Shown in pieces: positions 7,307 to 14,366 of a stretch of 23,528 nucleotides of DNA. How positions within the stretch are numbered: the first letter of the stretch is position 1; each line of letters starts with the position of its first letter. The notes under the pieces were generated by a model, which saw nothing but the letters and a program-made list of their open reading frames with translations, ran no database searches and was not told the DNA's origin. Source of the DNA: Candidatus Gerdarchaeota archaeon (GTDB lineage: Archaea; Asgardarchaeota; Heimdallarchaeia; JABLTI01). Where the stretch lies: the NCBI GenBank assembly GCA_016840945.1, contig JAEORJ010000047.1:1-23528 (forward strand). The letters run 5' to 3'. The position numbers and the translations under genes were made by a program.

Positions 7307-7825
7307 TTAGCGTGACCACATTTCATTTCTAATATCTTTCAACTTATCTTCAATCTCATTATCACTATTTTCTTCTTCAAATCCGAATTCAAGAGTGACT
7401 ACTGAGCTTATTTTAATTTTTAAGTGGCCTTCATTAATTCCTTTGTATAAACTAGGTAGAATTTTTGTCAGTGTTTCAATATTGACTAGATTATTCTTTC
7501 GCAATTCGTCTATTGTGTAAGCAAATATTTTCTTTATCTCCCCAGGATTTGATACATTTTGATCAAAAATCGCTGCAAGTGACGCAATATTTGCTCGAGA
7601 AGTTTCATCAGGAATTGTAAAAACATATCCAGAATAAACATAATCCTCAACCTGTGTGGTTGTGAATTCGCCGTCTTTTGCCCCAAGTGGCATACATTTT
7701 ATAATTAATTTATTATAAACTTCTTCTGGAAGTGATCTTGGATAGGCTTCGACCATTTCCAAGCCCTTTTGTCCCATATGTACTATACATAAGCTTATTG
7801 TCTTAATCCCTAAGACCTCCTTCAA
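7307..7825 (-). CDS. Longin/DENN-like small-GTPase partner, first gene of the operon
   Basis: 172 residues. The opening strand SLCIVHMGQKGLEMVEAYP (11-29), then LPEEVYNKLIIKCMPLG (32-48) and YVYSGYVFTIP (62-72), followed by helices and a final strand ISSVVTLEFGFEE, is the pattern of longin or u-DENN folds (hydrophobic strand, G-x-x-x-x-x-YP, an 'I-x-x-x-CMP-G' segment, Y-x-GYVF). These folds make up many GTPase regulators (DENN, Mon1-Ccz1) and relate to the roadblock folds of Asgard archaea. An acidic and basic helix closes the protein. A role as regulator or scaffold of the adjoining Arf-like GTPase is inferred from fold and operon. Start: TTG at 7825 lies immediately before a strong AAGGAGGT (complement of 7815-7822), which is ideally spaced (7 nt) for ATT at 7807 (Ile7). 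The true product may begin there. Confidence 0.75.
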   Translation of the reverse strand: MKEVLGIKTISLCIVHMGQKGLEMVEAYPRSLPEEVYNKLIIKCMPLGAKDGEFTTTQVEDYVYSGYVFTIPDETSRANIASLAAIFDQNVSNPGEIKKIFAYTIDELRKNNLVNIETLTKILPSLYKGINEGHLKIKISSVVTLEFGFEEENSDNEIEDKLKDIRNEMWSR

Positions 7826-8218
7826 ATAAATAATTTCCTTTCAAGAAATTAAATAACTAATAACTTTATATTATTAAAATCTTACATATATGGCAAAATC
7901 ATTTTTTACAAAGTTTTTTATATTTTGAAGCATGTTACTATTTATTCTCATTATACAATTAATGAGAATACAGAAAATGAAATTCCATTGATGGATTGGA
8001 AATATTGGGATTGGATTTATTATGCATGCATGTTACTTTGAGTTAAAATTATTATTACATACTTCTATAAAACACAGCTTTTGACTAATTAATTCACATC
8101 AATGGAAAAAGGAAAATCGAGGTGAATTAAAATTAACTCTAATTCAATTAGCAGAAAGAAGAATGAGAAAGGCACCTTAAAAAATGATTCTCAAAAAATA
8201 AATCAGTTAATAGATCTT
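7826..8218. promoter_or_regulatory. Divergent intergenic region between the GTPase operon and the Fe-S fusion gene
   Basis: This is the largest stretch without a convincing gene. It should hold both divergent promoters. A TATA-like TTTATATTA at about 7864-7872 lies roughly 40 bases ahead of the TTG at 7825 on the minus strand. A perfect inverted repeat is at 7943-7970. A short Trp/Tyr-rich open frame (7925-8041) crosses it. On the right edge GAGGTGA (8119-8125) looks like an SD and is followed by a frame continuous with the Fe-S fusion gene, so the coding region may reach back to about 8132. Confidence 0.5.
7943..7970. promoter_or_regulatory. Perfect 10-bp inverted repeat, candidate operator
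   Basis: TATTCTCATT (7943-7952) and AATGAGAATA (7961-7970) are perfect inverted arms around an 8-base spacer, in the middle of the divergent control region. Half-site-like TGAGAA (8164-8169) and TTCTCA (8188-8193) recur near the conventional ATG of the Fe-S fusion gene. A dimeric regulator site serving one or both divergent genes is inferred. A transcript hairpin is the alternative, though no T-run follows. Confidence 0.45.
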
Positions 8219-9736
8219 ATGAACGATCAATCATTTACACCTGTTCTTGCGATGGAAGAATTAGTAAATGCATTTGATGCAGTGTTCACACCTGAAGAAG
8301 TTGACTTTCTCTTGGATATGGGAGGTGGGATACAAACTGTAGATGAAATCAAAGAGAAAGTTAATCTCTCAAAAAGGCAATTTTCTAAGATTTTTGATTC
8401 ATTACTACATAAAGGTTCTATTATTGAACTTGAACCAGAAACTGAAAATGATGAGTTATTGTATCACATCATGAGCATTATACCTGGTTGGTGTGAATTA
8501 TATATGCATAAAGGTTTAGAAACACCTGAAAGGAAATTATTTGCTCAACGTCTTGGTGAATTTTATAGAGCTCTTGAAGACTATGGCGATAAAGAATTCA
8601 TTAATAACATGCTCAGGGATTTAGGACCTAACCATGCGATCTATTCTATGACACCATCAAAGAAAAAAATCATCAAAGTCGATAAAACAATAACTCCTGA
8701 AGTAAGTAAAGTGTTTCCAACAAAAACTGTCGTGGAAATTTTTGAGAAGTTAGATGATAACGATGCTATCGCTCTAAGTCATTGTTTCTGTAGACATCAG
8801 AAATATTTAGTAGGTGACCCTTGTAGATTAGATATGGCACCACAATCGTGCATATATCTTGGACCACACGCCGAACACTTAATAAAATATGGTTTCTCTT
8901 CAAAGATAACAAAAGAAAAAGCAATTCAACTTGTCAAAGAATTCCAAGATAAAGGAGCAGTTCATTTAGTAGGTAAAACAGCTCCTTTAAAGAATGTAGA
9001 TGATAAATTTGAAGCTGATAATATTTGCTCATGTTGTTGGGATTGTTGTGGCTTATTTGGTAATTATCATCGTGGAAACATGCCATTCTTGTTAAAATCC
9101 TATTATATTGCAGAACTCCCAGACAAAGACAAATGTGCAGGTTGCGAAGTTTGCATTGATTTCTGCCCACTACAAGCATTATCATTAGATAATCAAGGAC
9201 ACATTAGTATTAATCAAGAGAAATGTTGTGGTTGTGGTCAATGTAGTGCCCATTGTCCAGAAGATGCTATACAAATGATTCCTTTAGAACGTGAAGTATT
9301 TTTACCAATGCAAGATAGAACCGAATGTCGAATACCTACTGCTCACTTAAAAGCTGAAGATGAAAAAAAGAAAGCAACAAAAAATGTTGAAACTGAATTC
9401 AGTGTGAGTAAAGAAGTTGTGTTTGATGTTTTAGATGAACTCTATAAGAAATTTCTAGAAGAGAAAGCTAAAAGTGTTTTCAAAGGCTGGAATAAAACAA
9501 TGCTTTTCCATTTCACGGATATTGATGAGTACTGGTACATGACTGTCATTGATGGCATACCCCAATCAAAAGAAGAGGGATTTATTGAAGATGCTGAAAT
9601 TGTCTATACAATGAGTACAGGAGTATTTGTTAAGGTGATGCGAGGAGAAATGAATGCTGCAAGCGCTCTTCGCCAGAAATTAATAAAAGTGAAAGCTTCT
9701 GTTCGAGATTTAATAAAATTGATGAAACTTTCTTAG
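8219..9736 (+). CDS. wHTH - Fe-S ferredoxin - SCP2-like fusion protein
   Basis: 505 residues in three parts. Residues 20-75 look like a winged helix (FTPEEVDFLLDMGG, then helices with LSKRQFSKIFDSLLHKG and a hydrophobic wing). The middle is a Cys-rich Fe-S protein: HCFCRH (188-193), PC (201-202), C211, the dense CSCCWDCC (270-277), then two classic 4Fe-4S ferredoxin motifs, C306/C309/C312/C316-P and C336/C339/C342/C346-P. Residues 395-505 resemble the SCP2 sterol/lipid-carrier fold (WYMTVIDG, then DAEIVYTMSTGVFVKVMRGEMNAASALRQKLIKVK). It is cytoplasmic; a redox or electron-transfer role with a bound hydrophobic ligand is inferred. The ATG has no SD. The frame is open upstream to 8126, and GAGGTGA (8119-8125) is well placed for ATT at 8132, adding 29 polar residues. 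Confidence 0.85.
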   Translation: MNDQSFTPVLAMEELVNAFDAVFTPEEVDFLLDMGGGIQTVDEIKEKVNLSKRQFSKIFDSLLHKGSIIELEPETENDELLYHIMSIIPGWCELYMHKGLETPERKLFAQRLGEFYRALEDYGDKEFINNMLRDLGPNHAIYSMTPSKKKIIKVDKTITPEVSKVFPTKTVVEIFEKLDDNDAIALSHCFCRHQKYLVGDPCRLDMAPQSCIYLGPHAEHLIKYGFSSKITKEKAIQLVKEFQDKGAVHLVGKTAPLKNVDDKFEADNICSCCWDCCGLFGNYHRGNMPFLLKSYYIAELPDKDKCAGCEVCIDFCPLQALSLDNQGHISINQEKCCGCGQCSAHCPEDAIQMIPLEREVFLPMQDRTECRIPTAHLKAEDEKKKATKNVETEFSVSKEVVFDVLDELYKKFLEEKAKSVFKGWNKTMLFHFTDIDEYWYMTVIDGIPQSKEEGFIEDAEIVYTMSTGVFVKVMRGEMNAASALRQKLIKVKASVRDLIKLMKLS

Positions 9737-9758
9737 CTAAAGTTTCTCTCTTTTTTTT
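9724..9758 (+). terminator. Hairpin enclosing the stop codon, followed by a T-run
   Basis: GAAACTTT (9724-9731) and AAAGTTTC (9739-9746) form a perfect 8-bp stem. The TAG stop of the Fe-S fusion gene (9734-9736) is in the 7-nt loop. Eight T follow at 9751-9758. Confidence 0.65.
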
Positions 9759-9824
9759 ATTATAATTTGATCTTATGCAGGTTATCTAATTAAAATGATG
9801 TTTATAAAAAAATCAACCAATGTA

Positions 9825-10868
9825 TTACTCTTTTTTAATATGTTTCATTAATGTTTCAAAAGGAATTGCTTTAAGTAATTCAGTCAATTTATCTAATAGC
9901 TCATTAATTGGTTTTTGTTCTTTAATTAGTTTATTTCTTTCTAGATAATCAATAACACCTTTTAATTTGTATTTTGTTTGTGTTATTAGACTATATTGCT
10001 CAGGAGTAATTTCTTCAGGTTGGAAATTCAACATTTCAGTTATTTCTTTTTCTAAAAAAGCTAAATAATAATAAAATATCGAATAAATTCTATCCTCCCT
10101 CTTTATTAAGTCTAAATTTATTAAAAGGTCTTCTTCTTTAATAATTCTATTAATCGTCTCACTACTAAGCTTAACTTTTTTCTCTAAGTCAGATAATGAT
10201 ATGCCATTTTCTAAATCTTTAGAGGTTAAAAGTTCTTTTTTTACCTTTTTTATTTCCCTTATTGATTTTTGTGTTATAATTATAAAAATACCAACTAGAA
10301 TAGAAACATGAATGAAAGCACTTAAATCAAAAATAAAGAAAGCTTTCATTGATCTCCTTAAATGATTATTTTGCGCAATAACTTCAGGAATATATAATTC
10401 CAAAGGATATTTTACATGATATATAGCTATTGGATTAATATTTATTGTAATACTTTTTTGCAAATAAAATACTAAACTATTAGAAATCATTTGAAAGTCA
10501 ATAAAATTATTACTTATAGCATTATCTCTCACTTGTATTCCATATTTTATATCAATGTTAGAGGGATCAAAGCGGAAATGCCATAAGTTTGAGTAATAAA
10601 CTATAACTCCTGTTAATATAAAGCGAAGCTCACCATTATTGAGCTGACTTTGCAGCTCGTCATATAAAGAGCTATTCGATGACTCTAAGGCGATTCTACT
10701 TCCAGTTTTATCTTCAATTAAAATCCAATCACTAGTTTCATGGATGATGTCTGAATTAGGGATACCATAACCAATAAATGAATAAAAAATAGGGAAAATT
10801 AGCAATAATAGTAAAAATAAACATGAAAATAATATTACTTTTCTTCTATACTTTAGCGTTCTCATCAA
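9825..10868 (-). CDS. Membrane-anchored protein: BP74-like ectodomain, cytoplasmic winged helix
   Basis: 347 residues. Transmembrane helix 1 is at about 9-33 after a basic start (RTLKYRRK). An outside domain covers 35-170. Helix 2 is at about 174-200, followed by the basic KSIREIKKVKKE. A cytoplasmic helical region of about 145 residues contains GISLSDLEKKVKLSSETINRII (222-243) and LIKREDRIYSI, the look of a winged helix. The ectodomain segment ILTGVIVYYSNLWHFRFDP with NIDIKYGIQVRDN resembles the BP74 N-terminal domain pattern (G-x-(I/V)-V ... W-x-FHLDP ... I-EVCD). This is by eye and tentative. The architecture suggests a one-component transmembrane sensor acting on DNA or on protein partners. 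Start TTG (10868) or the adjacent ATG (10865); AAGGGGAT lies just upstream of both. Confidence 0.7.
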   Translation of the reverse strand: MMRTLKYRRKVILFSCLFLLLLLIFPIFYSFIGYGIPNSDIIHETSDWILIEDKTGSRIALESSNSSLYDELQSQLNNGELRFILTGVIVYYSNLWHFRFDPSNIDIKYGIQVRDNAISNNFIDFQMISNSLVFYLQKSITININPIAIYHVKYPLELYIPEVIAQNNHLRRSMKAFFIFDLSAFIHVSILVGIFIIITQKSIREIKKVKKELLTSKDLENGISLSDLEKKVKLSSETINRIIKEEDLLINLDLIKREDRIYSIFYYYLAFLEKEITEMLNFQPEEITPEQYSLITQTKYKLKGVIDYLERNKLIKEQKPINELLDKLTELLKAIPFETLMKHIKKE

Positions 10869-11004
10869 TCACTAATCCCCTTTACATTAAAAACTACTAA
10901 TCCATTAATTGTACTAAAATATTATTATAAAATTCATAATTTTAATTCATCTAACTTGAGATTGATATAGAGGTTAATAAATTGAAAGGTAAAATATCCT
11001 TATT

Positions 11005-11850
11005 ATGTTATATGAAGAAGTTACCCCTCATGTTGTTTTTGCTCAAAATGAACAAGGTTCCAATTCTTCATGTATAGCTTTGGCAAATGAATTAGTGTTC
11101 ATAGATGCAGGATTAAATACCACAACAGCAGCTAAATTTAGAAAAGCTATGGAAGAAAAATTCCAGTTAAAAACGAGTACACTATTATGTACCCATGGTC
11201 ATATCGATCATTTCTTAGGATTGGGTGCATTTGCTGATGTAAAAGTTATTGCTGCTGAACAAGCAAAAAATCGTTTTCAACAATTTGTTACTGCTACTTT
11301 CACAGAACAATTTATGACAAATTATGAGCAAATCTTTCCGGGTTTTACAGAAGCAATAAAAATTGCTAATCTCTTTATGCCACATGAATGGGTAAAAGAT
11401 TCCTTTTCAATGGGCAAAAACAATGCTCTTGTTTTCAAAGTTACAGGTGGTCATAGTAGTTGCTCATCATCAATATATTTTGCACCTGAAAAAGTTGTTA
11501 TTGCGGGAGACTTGATGCAAGTGGATGTCTATCCATACTTTGGTGAACCCGATACAGATCTTACAAAATGGATTGATACATTAAAAGAATGGGAAGCATT
11601 AAATCCCTATAGAATAATTTCCGGGCATGGTAGAGCTGTTGATAAAGAGTATCTTTCAAATGTTAGGCTTTATTTTGAGAATATTCTTGAATTAATATCT
11701 ACGAGTAAACAACAACTTGTTTCTTATGAGGAAATGGTTACTGAGCCTAAATTTTTTGAAGGCTATTGGCCAAAAGATGCTATTATGTCACCTATGAAGA
11801 AATCATCTTACCTTTATAGCTTAGGTGTAATCTACAATAAAATTGACTAA
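11005..11850 (+). CDS. Metallo-beta-lactamase-fold hydrolase
   Basis: 281 residues. All metal ligands of the MBL fold are present: THGHIDH (63-69) giving His64, His66, Asp68 and His69; TGGHSS with His150; AGDL with Asp169; and SGHG with His208. The opening FIDAGL strand is also typical. The layout is glyoxalase II-like, a binuclear Zn or Fe hydrolase for a thioester, lactone or phosphoester; the substrate cannot be read from the sequence. The C-terminal ~70 residues are helical and end in SSYLYSLGVIYNKID. It is cytoplasmic, with no signal peptide. It stands alone, divergent from the membrane wHTH protein gene. AAAGGT lies about 15 bases upstream of the ATG, which is weak as an SD. Confidence 0.9.
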   Translation: MLYEEVTPHVVFAQNEQGSNSSCIALANELVFIDAGLNTTTAAKFRKAMEEKFQLKTSTLLCTHGHIDHFLGLGAFADVKVIAAEQAKNRFQQFVTATFTEQFMTNYEQIFPGFTEAIKIANLFMPHEWVKDSFSMGKNNALVFKVTGGHSSCSSSIYFAPEKVVIAGDLMQVDVYPYFGEPDTDLTKWIDTLKEWEALNPYRIISGHGRAVDKEYLSNVRLYFENILELISTSKQQLVSYEEMVTEPKFFEGYWPKDAIMSPMKKSSYLYSLGVIYNKID

Positions 11851-11878
11851 TAAATTAAAAATTACTAAAAAAAGAATT

Positions 11879-11904
11879 AAGTGGAGAAACTAATTTCTCC
11901 GCTT
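11879..11904 (-). terminator. 11-bp hairpin enclosing the stop of the Ile/Tyr-rich surface protein gene
   Basis: AAGTGGAGAAA (11879-11889) pairs with TTTCTCCGCTT (11894-11904), including one T-G pair, around the 4-nt loop CTAA. The minus-strand TAG stop (11890-11892) lies in that loop. On the minus strand a run of T (complement of the A-run near 11867-11873) follows. It may also serve the convergent MBL gene ending at 11850. Confidence 0.6.
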
Positions 11905-13536
11905 TCTTGTATAAATCATCGTACCAATTGAAACAGATAGTAATGAAATTAAGACAGCAACTAATGAAAGGGGTGTTGGTTGAGTGACTGTTTCTACTCC
12001 ACTAGTCCAATTAATATCTAAAGAGTATGTTAATGTCGCTGTTGGATAATAAGGTTTCACAGCTGTAACAATAATAGTTTCTGTTTCATTTGAGGTAGGA
12101 ATTAAAACTTGGTAAACACCATTTCCTTCGTGTGTTGTACTATAAATTGAACCTTGATAATCTACGGTTACAGTAGCATCCAGTATAGGATTATCAGCTT
12201 GATCATAGACATAATATTCTATTGTATGTGTTGGCGATTCTAGAACCTCTGAATAAATGTCAATAAAGACTTCTTGTGCGAGATATGGGACATAGATGTA
12301 AGTATATTGGTTAATATACACTGGGATGTGGAAGTAAAGTGGAATAAATATTGGAACAAGTATTGGTATAAATCGTATTATTACTGGTTGAACTATTACT
12401 GGATTTAAAATCAGTATAATAAACACTATCTCAATTATCCAGATATTAATATGGAAGTTTATAGTAATTTCGAAATAGAGATTGTAAATAAGAATGATGA
12501 TTTCTATTAACTGATAAACGATAACAATTTGATAATAATAAACTTTGATTTCAATTGTTTCCCAAATAATAACCAGTATTAATTCAGTTATTGTAAAGTA
12601 ATAGATGAATGTAAATTCATAAAATATTATTACAATTCGCTCAATTATTGTCGTCATGTATATTACGATACAAATAAAATCATATTCAAGAACAACTTTG
12701 TCTTCGTAAATAGTTATAATATAATGGTCATGTTGAACATATAGAACATTATTGATAAATGCAATAGTTACTGCACTATCATCCAAATAATATATTTCAT
12801 CATCACCAGCACCCACATCAGGATAATCTAGAAATACAGGGAAGCTTATCACACCTATTTTTTCATAATAAACTTCTAGTTCTCCAGCAAATGGTGGGGG
12901 AATGTACGTAGCTGTAATGTTATAGATGTTGAAGAAATTAATTATCCAACTTCTATCTGCAAATCGATTAAAATAGACTATAAAACCAAAATAATTTACT
13001 AATATTTGCTCATAACCACCAACATCAGTAATAAGTATCTGTATAGGATTATTGTAAATATTGAGCTCATGAATGTCCTCTTGCCAACGAATTACAAAAT
13101 CATCTACTGTAAAAGTCCAAGAATTGAAAGAATCATAAGATGTTGTTATAAGATGATCTGGTAATTTTAAGACCATAGAAGTATTTGTTGATTCATAAGA
13201 GTACATTTCAATAGACATTATTAATTCATCTACTGAACCATCAATCCAATTGAAAACAACTTTAAAATGATGAACTCCTTGATAGATTAAAATTCCAATG
13301 GTTTCATTAAGATTAATTTCAACCCAGCTAGCATTTAAAGTATTAATTTCAATTATTGTACCATCAAGATCATAAACACCATCATTAGTAGAGATTCGCT
13401 GATCATTATCAGAACCATTACTATTGATTGCGGCATTAGCAATTTCTTGCGGGGTAATTGTAGCATCTGCAGTTATTATTGGCAGCGCCATTATAAGACC
13501 GAGAATAAGGGAAATAAATATTATTTTTTTCTTCAT
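11890..13536 (-). CDS. Secreted surface protein with an Ile/Tyr-rich beta segment and C-terminal anchor
   Basis: 548 residues. A signal peptide (MKKKIIFISLILGLIMALP, cut probably after TADA) leads into an extracellular beta-rich region to about 280. Residues 285-418 are almost wholly Ile, Val, Leu, Tyr and Phe with an acidic or polar residue every few positions (for example FYEFTFIYYFTITELILVII); this suits stacked beta-strands rather than ordinary transmembrane helices. Residues 435-507 look like an Ig/Big-type domain (YYVYDQADNPILDATVTV ... GVYQVLIPT). A C-terminal membrane helix (about 521-541) is followed by RKRRN, so the protein is anchored with its bulk outside. No family is recognised for the Ile/Tyr segment. 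SD GGAGGAG precedes the ATG by 9 nt. A role in the cell surface or adhesion is inferred only from architecture. Confidence 0.85.
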   Translation of the reverse strand: MKKKIIFISLILGLIMALPIITADATITPQEIANAAINSNGSDNDQRISTNDGVYDLDGTIIEINTLNASWVEINLNETIGILIYQGVHHFKVVFNWIDGSVDELIMSIEMYSYESTNTSMVLKLPDHLITTSYDSFNSWTFTVDDFVIRWQEDIHELNIYNNPIQILITDVGGYEQILVNYFGFIVYFNRFADRSWIINFFNIYNITATYIPPPFAGELEVYYEKIGVISFPVFLDYPDVGAGDDEIYYLDDSAVTIAFINNVLYVQHDHYIITIYEDKVVLEYDFICIVIYMTTIIERIVIIFYEFTFIYYFTITELILVIIWETIEIKVYYYQIVIVYQLIEIIILIYNLYFEITINFHINIWIIEIVFIILILNPVIVQPVIIRFIPILVPIFIPLYFHIPVYINQYTYIYVPYLAQEVFIDIYSEVLESPTHTIEYYVYDQADNPILDATVTVDYQGSIYSTTHEGNGVYQVLIPTSNETETIIVTAVKPYYPTATLTYSLDINWTSGVETVTQPTPLSLVAVLISLLSVSIGTMIYTRKRRN

Positions 13537-13651
13537 TTAACAGTTCTCCTCCAAAAATAACTCTTACTATCATTATTGAAGAGTTAATAATAAAACTTAT
13601 ATGATTCCATTTAAGAATATTTCCTTTTTTTACTACAATAGAGTAATCAAT

Positions 13652-13682
13652 CAATCAATTATTCTAATACCAATCAATTATT
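13652..13682 (+). repeat. 12-bp direct repeat upstream of the flavin split-barrel gene
   Basis: CAATCAATTATT occurs at 13652-13663 and again at 13671-13682, 19 bases start to start. The pair lies 55-85 bases before the TTG at 13737, in a divergent promoter region. It could be paired activator sites or a slippage product of the TCAA-rich tract. Confidence 0.35.
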
Positions 13683-13736
13683 TAGGAAATCTTTATTCTT
13701 ATAAAAAAATATAATCTATCTTTGAGGAAAGTAAAA

Positions 13737-14273
13737 TTGTCAGAGAAAAATATAGACAGTCCTGAAGCAATTATCGAAATGAGAACTGAACCAGACTTTG
13801 ATATAATTAAAAATCAAATATTAGAGTTAATGGGAACTACTAGTGATATTATTTTAGCTACTTCATTAGATGATAGAGTAACCGCTAGAACTGTTAGTTT
13901 TGTCAATAATGATTTTGATATTTATTTTCTTACTTGGAATCACAATAAGAAAGTTATTCAATTAAACAATAATTCGAATGTAGCTTTATGCTTACAAAAT
14001 GTGCAAATTGAAGGCGAAGCAGAAAATTTAGGTTGGGCTTTTGGCGAAAAAAATACTTCTATAGGTGAATTATTTATTACCAAATTTTCACAAAATTGGT
14101 GGAACGCTTTTTCAAAGATTAAAGAGATGATAATGATAAAAATAAAACCAAAATCAATAGTTAGATTTGAACGTATAAATAGACGATTCCATTTTCAGAA
14201 TCTCGATTTACAAAATTGCATAGTATATCAAATGAGATTAGAAGATAAAGATCATCCTAATTATCCTTACTAA
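13737..14273 (+). CDS. Pyridoxamine 5'-phosphate oxidase-like (FMN split-barrel) protein
   Basis: 178 residues from the chosen start. The strand pattern of the FMN-binding split barrel is clear: SDIILATSLDDRVTARTVSFV, then DFDIYFLTWNHNKKVIQLNNNSNVALCLQNVQIEGEAENLG, followed by helices and KIKPKSIVRFERI. Such proteins are flavin reductases, heme- or F420-dependent reductases, or PNP oxidase relatives. It lacks the extended C-terminal substrate part of true PdxH, so vitamin B6 synthesis is unlikely. Start: TTG at 13737 has GAGGA (13724-13728) 8 nt upstream; the longer TTG at 13722 has no SD. It stands alone, 90 bases before the PIG-L-like gene on the same strand. Confidence 0.8.
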   Translation: MSEKNIDSPEAIIEMRTEPDFDIIKNQILELMGTTSDIILATSLDDRVTARTVSFVNNDFDIYFLTWNHNKKVIQLNNNSNVALCLQNVQIEGEAENLGWAFGEKNTSIGELFITKFSQNWWNAFSKIKEMIMIKIKPKSIVRFERINRRFHFQNLDLQNCIVYQMRLEDKDHPNYPY

Positions 14274-14366
14274 AAATAATTCAATATTACAATACAATAA
14301 AAAATTACTAATGTTATTATCAGCAAGTTTATCTATAAATTAAGCTTCTAAATAATTGAAAGTTTA

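Noticed and set aside
8022..8032. ATGCATGCATG tandem repeat
   Set aside because: Only eleven bases; too short to call a repeat element or a regulatory site.
8934..9185. An 83-codon minus-strand frame in the Fe-S fusion gene
   Set aside because: It is antisense to the ferredoxin motifs, with no SD and no coherent protein features.
13436..13654. A 72-codon minus-strand frame at the 5' end of the Ile/Tyr-rich surface protein gene
   Set aside because: It overlaps that gene's signal-peptide codons and SD in another frame and has unlikely Asn/Tyr-rich composition.
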